Assembly: GCF_019061305.1 (NCBI RefSeq) | Contig: NZ_JAHQZT010000014.1 | Location: 1 to 64,000, forward strand | DNA: 64,000 bases | Direction: 5' to 3' | From: Marinobacterium weihaiense | Lineage (GTDB): Bacteria; Pseudomonadota; Gammaproteobacteria; Pseudomonadales; Balneatricaceae | Made by a program: the position numbers and the translations under genes | In this document: piece after piece, positions 56,548 to 64,000 of the stretch | Position numbering within the stretch: position 1 is the stretch's first letter | Layout of the letters: each line of letters begins with the position of its first letter | Notes under the pieces: model-generated | The model's input: the letters and a program-made list of their open reading frames with translations, nothing else | Told to the model about the DNA's origin: nothing | The model's database searches: none

Positions 56548-56868
56548 TCAGGAAGATGAAAGCTTTTCATGACGCTTTGCCTGGTCGTCCAGGCTGTGAT
56601 CGATCTTCTGCCCCAGGCGGCGCAGGTTGGTCTCGATGTTCTGGCGCTGCTGTTCATGGCTTTTGATCAGCTCATGGGACATATTCAGGGCGGCCATGAC
56701 CGCGATGCGCTCGAGGCCGATAATCTTGCCGGAATTACGGATCTCCACCATCTTCTGATTGAGGTAGTCGGCCGATGCCAGCAGCTCGGCTTCGGCGCCG
56801 TCCGGGCAACTGATGGTGTACTCCTTGTCCAGCAGCTTGACGGTAACCGTGCGTGCGTCTGCGCTCAT
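56548..56868 (-). CDS. zapA: Cell division protein ZapA
   Basis: The 106-residue protein begins MSADARTVTVKLLDKEYTISC and carries the conserved IIGLERIAVMAALNMSHELI helix. ZapA crosslinks FtsZ filaments at the division site. Its ATG overlaps the stop of the coiled-coil gene upstream (ATGA). Confidence 0.94.
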   Translation of the reverse strand: MSADARTVTVKLLDKEYTISCPDGAEAELLASADYLNQKMVEIRNSGKIIGLERIAVMAALNMSHELIKSHEQQRQNIETNLRRLGQKIDHSLDDQAKRHEKLSSS

Positions 56869-57074
56869 GAAGTCTGCTCCAGTGCCTTGAGTCGCTGTAT
56901 CATGGCCTCAACTTTGCCTCGGGTCTGGTCGTTGAGCTGAACCAGCTGGGCGCGCTCTTCCCGCAGTCGTGCGTTATCCCGCTGCAGTTGGCTGTTTTCC
57001 TGCGCCAGGGCCTCGACCCGTGCCAGCAGCTGATCAATTTTGTATTCAAGTGCAGTGAAATAGTGTTCGCTCAT
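56865..57074 (-). CDS. ZapB-like coiled-coil protein (TIGR02449 family)
   Basis: The 69-residue protein is almost all coiled coil (ALEYKIDQLLARVEALAQEN onward). The family sits directly upstream of zapA in many gammaproteobacteria and resembles ZapB, a partner of ZapA in the division ring. The start at 57074 (MSEHYFTALE) is chosen; an ATG at 57086 would add four residues. It is translationally coupled to zapA. Confidence 0.87.
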   Translation of the reverse strand: MSEHYFTALEYKIDQLLARVEALAQENSQLQRDNARLREERAQLVQLNDQTRGKVEAMIQRLKALEQTS

Positions 57075-57243
57075 GCCCGACCCCATCGATTAACCTGACG
57101 ACTATAAACAGCTGCCTGCAAGGGGTCAATCGACGCTCCATGGCTCTGTTTATAGTGAAATGCTAGCATAGAGATCAATGCGGTGCCGGTGCTGGCCGGT
57201 TACCCTCTGCTGCTTCAACAGACTTGACCCCGGAAAGACGCTT

Positions 57244-57852
57244 ATGACCCATGAACAGCCCGCTTCGGTGGAACTGCCGGAATTCGATACCCTGGCCGAC
57301 TGGCTGGTGGAAGAGGGCGCGCTGACCGTGTCCCCGGCCGAACTGCACGGACTGCTGGCCGGCCAGGTGGCCGCCGGTGCCCGCTTTGATCCGTCCACCT
57401 TGCTGCAGCGTATCCAAGAATTACTGGATATCGAACCCTTTGCCGGTGATGCGGTCCGTCGTGGCGTGATGCAGCTGTATCTGGCAACGTTGCAGCAGTT
57501 TCAGGCACCGGATTTCAGCTTCGAGCTGCTGCTGCCGGAGGATGACCAGCCCCTGAGTATCCGTGCTGAGGCGCTTGGCGTCTGGTGCAGCGGTTTCCTC
57601 AGCGGTTTCGGCCTGCAGGAGCGCAAGGGGCCTCAAGGGCTGTCGGTGGAAGGCCAGGAAACTCTGCGTGACTTGGCGCAAATCGTGCAAATCAGCACCC
57701 CGTCTGATGCCGATTCCGAGGAGGATGAAGGTGATCTGATGGAGGTACAGGAATATGTTCGCATGGCGGCTCTGCTGGTGTTTAGCGAGTGCAACGAGCC
57801 CGATGGTCAGCCTGCCGCACCGGCCGCCGCCGACACACCTACTCTGCATTAA
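57244..57852 (+). CDS. ygfB: UPF0149 family protein YgfB
   Basis: The 202-residue protein fits YgfB/YecA: SPAELHGLLAGQVAAG near residue 30, WCSGFLSGFGLQ, and an acidic stretch before EVQEYVRMAALLVFSE. In Pseudomonas aeruginosa YgfB represses ampDh3 and so raises AmpC beta-lactamase; whether that holds here is unknown. It is the first gene of the ygfB-pepP-ubiH-ubiI cluster and diverges from the coiled-coil gene. Confidence 0.92.
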   Translation: MTHEQPASVELPEFDTLADWLVEEGALTVSPAELHGLLAGQVAAGARFDPSTLLQRIQELLDIEPFAGDAVRRGVMQLYLATLQQFQAPDFSFELLLPEDDQPLSIRAEALGVWCSGFLSGFGLQERKGPQGLSVEGQETLRDLAQIVQISTPSDADSEEDEGDLMEVQEYVRMAALLVFSECNEPDGQPAAPAAADTPTLH

Positions 57853-57870
57853 GCCTTTCAGGACAGACGC

Positions 57871-59187
57871 ATGAATATTGCCCAGGACGAATTCGCCCGC
57901 CGCCGTGCCGCTCTGCTGCAGCAGCTGCCGCCGCGCAGCGTGGCACTGGTCGCGGCCAGCCACCTCAAGAGCCGCAACCGTGATGCCGAGTACGCCTTCC
58001 GTCAAGACAGCGACTTTTACTACCTGACCGGCTTCAACGAGCCGGAAGCGTTGTTGTTGTTGATTCCCGGTCGGGCGGAAGGTGAATATGTTCTGTTTTG
58101 TCCGCCACGAGACCCGCAGATGGAAATTTGGACCGGGTACCGCGCCGGTCCAGAAGGCTGTATGCGAGACTTCGGTGCCGATCAGGCGTTTGTTCTGGAC
58201 GCGCTCGAGGAGCAGATGCCACAGCTGCTGGATGGCGCCCACCGACTCTATTACGCTCTGGGCAGTGACGAAGCACTGGATGCCCGCGTGCGTGGCTGGC
58301 TGAACCAGGTGCGTGCTCGTGCGCGTCTTGGTGCTCAGGCGCCGGAAGAGCTGGTGCTGCTGGATAATCTGCTGCACGAACAGCGCCTGTTCAAGAGCGC
58401 TGCGGAGCAGGCCGTGATGCGTCGGGCCGCCGAGATTTCGGCACAGGCACATTGCCGTGCCATGCAGGCGTGCCGCCCGGGCATGCATGAATATCAGCTG
58501 GAGGCGGAAATCACTGGCTATTGCATGCAGCAGGGGGCGCGCTTTCAGGCTTATTCGCCCATCGTTGGTGGCGGTGCCAACGGCTGCATTCTGCATTACA
58601 TCGACAACATGGCCGAACTGAAGGACGGCGACCTGGTGCTGATCGATGCCGGTTGCGAGCTGGACAACTACGCCAGCGACATCACCCGGACTTTCCCGGT
58701 TAACGGCCGCTTTTCGCCACAGCAGCGGGCACTGTATCAACTGGTGCTGGATACGCAGCTGGCCTGCATCGAAGCGATGCAGCCCGGCGTGCTCTGGAAC
58801 CGCATCCATGAGCTGTCGGTCGAGCTGCTCACCGAGGGGCTGATTCGACTGGGACTGCTGCAGGGCGAACGCGATGATCTGATCGAGCAGGGTGCCTACC
58901 GTCGTTTCTACATGCACCGCATCGGCCACTGGCTGGGCATGGATGTGCACGATGTCGGTGCCTACAAGCTGCATGGCGACTGGCGGCCGCTGGAGCCGGG
59001 CATGGTGATGACCATCGAACCGGGGCTGTACGTGGCGCCGGACGACGAAACGGTGGCGCCGGAATGGCGTGGCATCGGCATCCGCATCGAGGATGACGTG
59101 CTGGTGACGGCGCAGGGGCCTGAGGTTTTGACCGCTGCCGTGCCCAAGACCATTGCCGAGATCGAAGCGCTGATGGCGCAGAACTGA
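57871..59187 (+). CDS. pepP: Xaa-Pro aminopeptidase P
   Basis: Metallopeptidase that removes an N-terminal residue before proline. The 438-residue product (E. coli 441) has the pita-bread fold with metal-ligand motifs DAGCELDNYASDITRTFPV, HRIGHWLGMDVHD, TIEPGLYV and GIGIRIEDDVLVT. It is cytoplasmic. It follows ygfB by 18 nt and precedes ubiH by 19 nt. Confidence 0.96.
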   Translation: MNIAQDEFARRRAALLQQLPPRSVALVAASHLKSRNRDAEYAFRQDSDFYYLTGFNEPEALLLLIPGRAEGEYVLFCPPRDPQMEIWTGYRAGPEGCMRDFGADQAFVLDALEEQMPQLLDGAHRLYYALGSDEALDARVRGWLNQVRARARLGAQAPEELVLLDNLLHEQRLFKSAAEQAVMRRAAEISAQAHCRAMQACRPGMHEYQLEAEITGYCMQQGARFQAYSPIVGGGANGCILHYIDNMAELKDGDLVLIDAGCELDNYASDITRTFPVNGRFSPQQRALYQLVLDTQLACIEAMQPGVLWNRIHELSVELLTEGLIRLGLLQGERDDLIEQGAYRRFYMHRIGHWLGMDVHDVGAYKLHGDWRPLEPGMVMTIEPGLYVAPDDETVAPEWRGIGIRIEDDVLVTAQGPEVLTAAVPKTIAEIEALMAQN

Positions 59188-59206
59188 GCCGTCGGAGGCA
59201 CGCACA

Positions 59207-60451
59207 ATGCAGCAGTATGACCTGATCATTGTGGGCGGTGGCATGGTCGGTGCCAGCCTGGCTGCGGCGCTGTTGCCTGCTGCCCGTGAACTGGGGTTGC
59301 GCATGGCGTTGATTGAAGCGCAGTCGCTGCCCGCCCCGGGCGAGCCGGTGTTCACCCCCAGTTATGATGCGCGCTCCACAGCGCTGGCGCAGGGGGTGCG
59401 TACGCTTTATCAGCGCATGGGTATCTGGCCCGCGCTGCAGACCCACCTGACTCCCATTGAGCATATTCATGTATCCGACCGGGGCCGGTTCGGCACCACC
59501 CGATTGCATGCGGCGGAGGAGGGCGTGCCGGCACTGGGTTATGTGGTTGAAAATCATTGGCTGGGGCGGGTGCTGATCAGTCATCTGCAGCAACAGGCTG
59601 GTGAGCACCTGACCCTGATTGCGCCGGCCGAAGTGGAAAGCCTGACCTCGGCGGCCGCCGGCAATCAGGTGCAGCTGCGGACTGAGGCCGGTGAGACGTG
59701 TTTGAGTGCCGAGCTGGTGGTCATGGCGGACGGCGGCCGTTCGGCGCTGCGCGAACGCCTGGGCATTCATTATCGTGAACAGCATTATGGCCAGCATGCG
59801 CTGGTGGCCAACGTGTCCCTGGACCGTGACCACGGCGGCGTGGCCTATGAGCGCTTCACTGAAGACGGTCCCCTGGCATTGCTGCCCGGCGAACCGCTGG
59901 CGGGGCTCACGCGCTGCGGTCTGGTCTGGACCCTGGCGGACGAAGCGCTGGGCGCGGTGCTGTCACTGAACGATCAGGCCTTTCTGGCGCGGCTGCAGCA
60001 GGCGTTCGGCTACCGGGCCGGGCGCTTTGTGGCCGTCGGCGAGCGTTACCACTACCCGCTCAAACTGAGCCTGGCCGAAGAGCAGGTGCGCCAGGGGCTG
60101 GTGGTACTGGGCAACGCGGCACATGCGTTGCACCCGATTGCCGGTCAGGGCTATAACCTGGCACTGCGCGGTGTGGTGGCGTTGGCGGATCATGTCATCG
60201 CCTGTCGCCGTGCGGGTGAGCCCCTGGGCGATTTGACCGGCCTGAGCCGCTTCGTGGCCGCACGGCGTCAGGATCAGCAGCGCACCATCGCCTTCAGCGA
60301 TCGCACCCTGAAGCTTTTCACCAGTACCAACCCGCTGTTGCGGCTGGGACGCGGGCTGGGCCTGCAGCTGCTGGACAGCTGTCCGGCCGGCAAGACCGTG
60401 TTTGCCCGTGCCGCCATGGGGCTTGATCAACCTGCAGCGCGTCTGCGCTGA
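59207..60451 (+). CDS. ubiH: 2-octaprenyl-6-methoxyphenol hydroxylase
   Basis: FAD monooxygenase of ubiquinone synthesis. The 414-residue product has the dinucleotide motif IVGGGMVGASLAAALL (residues 7-22), the ADGGRS motif and GNAAHALHPIAGQGYNLAL, all typical of the UbiH/COQ6 family. Gene order pepP-ubiH-ubiI identifies it as UbiH. Confidence 0.93.
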   Translation: MQQYDLIIVGGGMVGASLAAALLPAARELGLRMALIEAQSLPAPGEPVFTPSYDARSTALAQGVRTLYQRMGIWPALQTHLTPIEHIHVSDRGRFGTTRLHAAEEGVPALGYVVENHWLGRVLISHLQQQAGEHLTLIAPAEVESLTSAAAGNQVQLRTEAGETCLSAELVVMADGGRSALRERLGIHYREQHYGQHALVANVSLDRDHGGVAYERFTEDGPLALLPGEPLAGLTRCGLVWTLADEALGAVLSLNDQAFLARLQQAFGYRAGRFVAVGERYHYPLKLSLAEEQVRQGLVVLGNAAHALHPIAGQGYNLALRGVVALADHVIACRRAGEPLGDLTGLSRFVAARRQDQQRTIAFSDRTLKLFTSTNPLLRLGRGLGLQLLDSCPAGKTVFARAAMGLDQPAARLR

Positions 60452-60465
60452 AGCGGAGAACCGAG

Positions 60466-61725
60466 ATGACGACCGAGCAGCATGTCGATGTGGTGATTAC
60501 CGGGGCCGGCATGGTTGGCCTCGCGCTGGCACTGGCGCTGGCGCCGAGCGGGCGCCGGATCTGCCTGCTGGAGCAGCGTCCCGGTGATGTTGGTGACTGG
60601 CTGGACGCGCTGGCGGCCCTGCCGGTCGAACAGTATGACAGCCGCGTCAGTGCGCTGAATCCGGCCTCGGTGCAGTTGCTGCAGCAGCTCGGTGCCTGGG
60701 CAACCGTTCAGGCCGATTACCGCGCCTGTGGCTACCGCGACATGCGGGTCTGGGACGGTGAGGCGCAGGGGCGCATCCATTTCAGCGCCGATGCGCTGCA
60801 CTTGGATAGCCTGGGGCACATCGTCGAGAACCGAATCATTCAGGCCGCTCTGCTGCACCAGTTGGCAGGCCATGACAATCTGCAGCTGCTAACCGGTGTC
60901 AGCCTGCAGACACTGTCGGCCCCGGCCGCCGACGGTCGCCGCCAACTGACGCTCAGTGACGGTCGTTGCCTGAGTGCGGATCTGGTGGTGGGTGCCGACG
61001 GTGCGCTGTCGCGTACCCGGCAGCTCAGCGGGCTGGCCGCCACCGAATGGGATTATGGCCACCATGCCCTGGTGACAACCATCGTCACCGAGCAGGCGCA
61101 TGCCGACACCTGCTGGCAGCGGTTTACCGAAGACGGCCCTCTGGCACTGCTGCCACTGGCTGGAGACGGCCACCACAGCTCCATTGTCTGGTCGACTTCG
61201 CCGGCACATGCGCGCGAGTTGATGGCGCTGAACGATGACGACTTCTGCCGTGCGTTGGCGCTGGCATCCGAACACTGCCTGGGTCAGGTCGTCGCCACGG
61301 CCGAGCGTCAGCTGATCCCGCTGCGCCAGCGTCACGCACACCAGTACGTCGAGGCGGGGCTGGCGCTGGTGGGCGATGCTGCCCACACCATTCATCCGCT
61401 GGCCGGTCAGGGCGTCAATCTGGGCTTCATGGATGCCGCCGCGCTAGCCGATGTCATCGAGTCCGCCTGGGCTCGCGGCGAAGCCATCGCCGATGTACGC
61501 GTGCTGCGGCGCTATCAGCGTCAGCGCCGCGGTGCCAACCTGTGCATGTCGGCGGCGATGGAAGGGTTCCGACGTCTGTTTGCACCGCGTCCGGCACCGA
61601 TTCGGCTGTTGCGCAGCTGTGGCATGAATCTGATGGACCGGCTGGAGCCGGTCAAACAGCATCTGGTGCTGCAGGCGCTGGGTCTATCCGGTGAGCGGCC
61701 CGAGCGTTTGCGCCAGCCCTCTTGA
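60466..61725 (+). CDS. ubiI: FAD-dependent ubiquinone hydroxylase UbiI (VisC)
   Basis: A second UbiH/COQ6-family monooxygenase of 419 residues, with ITGAGMVGLALALALA (residues 10-25), VGADGALSRTR and GDAAHTIHPLAGQGVNLGF. UbiI hydroxylates C5 of the ring in aerobic ubiquinone synthesis. It lies 14 nt after ubiH, in one operon. Confidence 0.92.
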   Translation: MTTEQHVDVVITGAGMVGLALALALAPSGRRICLLEQRPGDVGDWLDALAALPVEQYDSRVSALNPASVQLLQQLGAWATVQADYRACGYRDMRVWDGEAQGRIHFSADALHLDSLGHIVENRIIQAALLHQLAGHDNLQLLTGVSLQTLSAPAADGRRQLTLSDGRCLSADLVVGADGALSRTRQLSGLAATEWDYGHHALVTTIVTEQAHADTCWQRFTEDGPLALLPLAGDGHHSSIVWSTSPAHARELMALNDDDFCRALALASEHCLGQVVATAERQLIPLRQRHAHQYVEAGLALVGDAAHTIHPLAGQGVNLGFMDAAALADVIESAWARGEAIADVRVLRRYQRQRRGANLCMSAAMEGFRRLFAPRPAPIRLLRSCGMNLMDRLEPVKQHLVLQALGLSGERPERLRQPS

Positions 61726-61739
61726 CAGGCGGTTAAAGA

Positions 61740-61768
61740 TTGATCTGCGGCGAAAATGCCGATACATT
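61740..61768 (+). promoter_or_regulatory. Possible promoter of gcvT
   Basis: TTGATC (61740-61745) and TACATT (61763-61768), each four of six, are 17 nt apart, in the gap between ubiI and gcvT. The leader shows no glycine riboswitch. Confidence 0.4.
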
Positions 61769-61848
61769 GTCATCCCTTTTTTCGTGTTAACCGGTTGCGA
61801 CGCGGCTTCGGCTGTGGGTTCGGAACACTGCTGCAGATGAGTTTGCCG

Positions 61849-62952
61849 ATGGGACACAAAACCGCACTTCACGCACAACATCATGCACTGGGCGCCAAAC
61901 TGGTCGATTTCAGCGGCTGGGAGATGCCGCTGCATTATGGCTCCCAGGTCGAAGAACACCACAAGGTTCGCCAGCACGCCGGCATGTTCGATGTGTCGCA
62001 CATGACCATCGTCGACGTCTCCGGCGCCCAGGCGCGCAGTTACCTGCGTCACCTGCTGGCCAACGATGTCGCCAGTCTTCAGCACAAGGGCAAGGCTCTG
62101 TACAGTGCCATGCTGAATGAAGCCGGTGGCGTGATCGATGACCTGATTGTCTACCTGATGACCGAACCGGATGCCGCGGGCGAATGGTACCGGGTGGTGG
62201 TCAACTGCGGCACTCGCGAGAACGACCTGCGCTGGATGGCCGATCAGGCAGTGCGTTTCGATGTCGCCCTGACCGAGCAGCCGGAACTCGCGATGATCGC
62301 CATCCAGGGCCCCAAGGCCCGTCAGCGGGTCGAGCAGGTGGTCAGCGAATCTCGTGCCCGTCTGGTGTCCGAGCTCAAGCCCTTTTTCGGTCAGGAATCG
62401 GAAGGCTGGTTTATCGCGCGCACCGGCTATACTGGCGAAGATGGTCTGGAAATCATGTTGCCGGAAGATGAAGCGGAAAGCTTTTGGCAGCAGTTGCTGG
62501 CGGCCGGTGTGGCGCCCTGCGGTTTGGGCGCGCGTGACACCCTGCGTCTGGAAGCGGGCATGAACCTGTACGGTGCCGACATGGACGAAGGCGTCTCCCC
62601 GCTGGAAGCTGCCATGGGCTGGACCCTGGCGCTGGAACCGGTTGATCGTGATTTTGTCGGTCGGGCCGCGGTGGAGGCACTCAAGGCCAGTGGCGCGGCA
62701 TCCAAGCTGGTCGGCCTGGTTCTGACTGAGCGCGGTGTGCTGCGGGCCCACCAGAAGGTCGTGGTCGAGGGCGTGGGTGAAGGCGAAATTACCAGCGGCA
62801 GCTTCTCGCCGACCCTGGGTTACTCCATCGCACTGGCACGCGTGCCGGTCGGAACCGGCAGCACGGCAGCCGTTGAAATGCGTGGCAAGCAGGTGCCGGT
62901 ACAGGTGGTGCGACCGCCCTTTGTACGCCATGGTGAAAAAGTATTTTCCTGA
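61849..62952 (+). CDS. gcvT: Glycine cleavage system aminomethyltransferase (T protein)
   Basis: Transfers the methylene group of glycine to tetrahydrofolate and frees ammonia. The 367-residue product aligns with E. coli GcvT throughout: [67 protein letters not shown] and [18 protein letters not shown]. The start at 61849 aligns with E. coli; an ATG at 61837 would add MSLP. gcvH follows by 22 nt; gcvP is not in the window. Confidence 0.95.
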   Translation: MGHKTALHAQHHALGAKLVDFSGWEMPLHYGSQVEEHHKVRQHAGMFDVSHMTIVDVSGAQARSYLRHLLANDVASLQHKGKALYSAMLNEAGGVIDDLIVYLMTEPDAAGEWYRVVVNCGTRENDLRWMADQAVRFDVALTEQPELAMIAIQGPKARQRVEQVVSESRARLVSELKPFFGQESEGWFIARTGYTGEDGLEIMLPEDEAESFWQQLLAAGVAPCGLGARDTLRLEAGMNLYGADMDEGVSPLEAAMGWTLALEPVDRDFVGRAAVEALKASGAASKLVGLVLTERGVLRAHQKVVVEGVGEGEITSGSFSPTLGYSIALARVPVGTGSTAAVEMRGKQVPVQVVRPPFVRHGEKVFS

Positions 62953-62974
62953 ACGAGTCAGATAGGAATCCGAG

Positions 62975-63367
62975 ATGAGCAATGTGCCGAACGAACTGAA
63001 ATATGTGGCCAGTCACGAATGGATCCGTGACGAGGGTAACGGCATCGTTACCGTCGGCATCACCGATCATGCCCAGGATCTTCTGGGCGACGTGGTCTTC
63101 GTCGAGCTGCCGGATCTGGGCGCCGAAGTCGCGGCTGGCGACGACGCCGGTGTGGTGGAGTCGGTCAAGGCGGCATCCGACATCTACGCCCCGTTGAGCG
63201 GTGAAGTCGTGGCAATCAATGAAGCCCTGGAAGATGCGCCCGAGAGCGTCAACTCCGACCCCTACGGCGACGGCTGGTTTTTCCAGCTCAAGCTGAGCGA
63301 TGCGGCCGAGCTGGGCGACCTGCTCGACGCCGACGGCTATGCGGCGCACTGCGAATCCGAAAGCTGA
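62975..63367 (+). CDS. gcvH: Glycine cleavage system H protein
   Basis: Lipoyl-carrier protein that shuttles the aminomethyl group between P, T and L proteins. The 130-residue product has Lys65 in VESVKAASD as the lipoylation site, and [13 protein letters not shown] at the start. AGGAA stands before the ATG. Confidence 0.97.
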   Translation: MSNVPNELKYVASHEWIRDEGNGIVTVGITDHAQDLLGDVVFVELPDLGAEVAAGDDAGVVESVKAASDIYAPLSGEVVAINEALEDAPESVNSDPYGDGWFFQLKLSDAAELGDLLDADGYAAHCESES

Positions 63368-63472
63368 GTCGCCCGCCTCTCGTGGCAGCCGCACGTGGTG
63401 CGCTCTGCGCGACACCCACCTGCAGGCATGCCCGCCCCTGAGCCTCGTCAGGGGTACGCACTATCATTTCCT

Positions 63473-63496
63473 CTGTCCCGGCTTTGGCCGGGACAG
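63473..63496 (+). terminator. Terminator after gcvH
   Basis: CTGTCCCGGC (63473-63482), loop TTTG, GCCGGGACAG (63487-63496): a perfect 10-bp stem, then a short T-rich stretch. A smaller hairpin, CCCCTGA/TCAGGGG, lies at 63435-63454. Confidence 0.65.
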
Positions 63497-63522
63497 TCAT
63501 TTTCGAACAAAGACAGAGCACG

Positions 63523-64000
63523 ATGAACCTCAGACCTCTTACTCTTCAGTCGGGTGCCGACCGGCGCCTGCGCGGCGGCCATTTGTGGATCTACAGCAAT
63601 GAAGTCGACACCAAGGCTACGCCGCTGAAAGGCTTCGCGCCGGGCGAACAGGTTGTTGTGCAGGATGCACGCGGCAAGGCCCTGGGCATCGCTTCGGTCA
63701 ACCCCAATACCCTGATCTGCGGCCGCCTACTGAGCCGTGATCTGCGCCATCCGCTGGATCGCTCACTGCTGGTGCACCGTTTCAACGTAGCCAAGTCGCT
63801 GCGCGAGCACAGCTTCGATCAGCCCTGCTACCGGGTCATCTTCGGCGATGCCGACATGCTGCCCGGTCTGGTGGTGGACCGTTTTCACGATATCTTCGTG
63901 GTGCAGATCTCCACGGCCGGCATGGAAGCGATCCAGGAACAGATCATTGATGCCCTCAACAAGGTATTCCAGCCCCAGGCGATCGTGTTGCGCAACGACG
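63523..64000 (+). CDS. Class I SAM-dependent rRNA methyltransferase, RlmI family (partial)
   Basis: The first 159 residues are visible; the gene runs off the right edge. It begins MNLRPLTLQSGADRRLRGGH with a PUA RNA-binding domain (GEQVVVQDARGKALGIASVN), followed by GDADMLPGLVVDRF, as in RlmI (YccW), which methylates a cytosine of 23S rRNA. The SAM-binding motifs lie beyond the window, so the exact member is uncertain. Confidence 0.85.
   Translation, partial: MNLRPLTLQSGADRRLRGGHLWIYSNEVDTKATPLKGFAPGEQVVVQDARGKALGIASVNPNTLICGRLLSRDLRHPLDRSLLVHRFNVAKSLREHSFDQPCYRVIFGDADMLPGLVVDRFHDIFVVQISTAGMEAIQEQIIDALNKVFQPQAIVLRND

Noticed and set aside
57421-59355. 644-codon minus-strand frame across ygfB and pepP
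   Set aside because: Shadow of two certain genes; His/Gln-rich, no motif.
61769-61848. Glycine riboswitch before gcvT
   Set aside because: The leader is too short and lacks the conserved aptamer core.
61684-62982. 432-codon minus-strand frame antisense to gcvT
   Set aside because: Shadow frame; gcvT aligns end to end with known T proteins.

Overview
The window is about 60% G+C, densely packed and almost entirely chromosomal housekeeping sequence from a gammaproteobacterium. Gene content and local order (pyrE-crc-rph-yicC, gmk-rpoZ-spoT, rsd, gshA, hslR/hslO-pckA, ppx-trxA-rho-ubiD-fre, hemC-D-X-Y beside argH, fau-6S RNA-zapA-ygfB-pepP-ubiH-ubiI-gcvT-gcvH) resemble the Pseudomonas/Oceanospirillum side of the class. 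A TeaABCD-like TRAP system for the osmolyte ectoine points to a marine or halophilic organism, something like Marinobacterium. That placement is inference from remembered gene orders. There are no rRNA, tRNA, CRISPR, prophage or insertion-sequence features.

Layout. 1-598: non-coding, with four consensus DnaA boxes in one orientation between two copies of a spaced repeat. 599-3959: pyrE, a Crc-type protein, rph, yicC. 4262-7699: TRAP transporter plus universal stress protein. 7760-10862: gmk, rpoZ, spoT. 10879-13094: ggt and a half-length asparaginase. 13194-19720: HDOD protein, yheS, FKBP isomerase, rsd coupled to a WD40 lipoprotein, a FliL-like protein. 19725-26877: gshA, tex, pyruvate kinase and a chemoreceptor with a c-heme motif. 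27411-30753: membrane protein, ilvA, rpiA, a CueR-like regulator. 30777-31043: a 41-residue membrane protein with a perfect Anr/FNR box in front. 31031-36461: ybbA-ybbP, tesA and an orphan histidine kinase, with overlapping starts and overlapping tails. 36547-41771: sodB, nudE, yrfG-hslR, hslO, pckA. 41834-48704: membrane protein-ppx, trxA, rho, ubiD, fre. 48790-54591: hemY-hemX-hemD-hemC divergent from argH. 54675-57074: gcvR, a 41-residue ORF, fau, 6S RNA, zapA and a ZapB-like coiled coil. 57244-63367: ygfB-pepP-ubiH-ubiI and gcvT-gcvH. 63523-64000: start of an RlmI-family methyltransferase gene that runs off the window.

Functional links. Stringent response and transcription control are represented by spoT, rpoZ, rho, rsd and 6S RNA. 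Tetrapyrrole synthesis is one overlapping operon. Ubiquinone synthesis uses ubiD, ubiH and ubiI. Glycine cleavage has its regulator (gcvR) and two of its subunits. Redox defence includes sodB, gshA, trxA and hslO. The most unusual items are the DnaA-box region, the oxygen-regulated small membrane protein upstream of a CueR-like regulator, the heme-type chemoreceptor, an orphan UUCG terminator at 27325-27352, and the ybbA/tesA/histidine-kinase overlaps.
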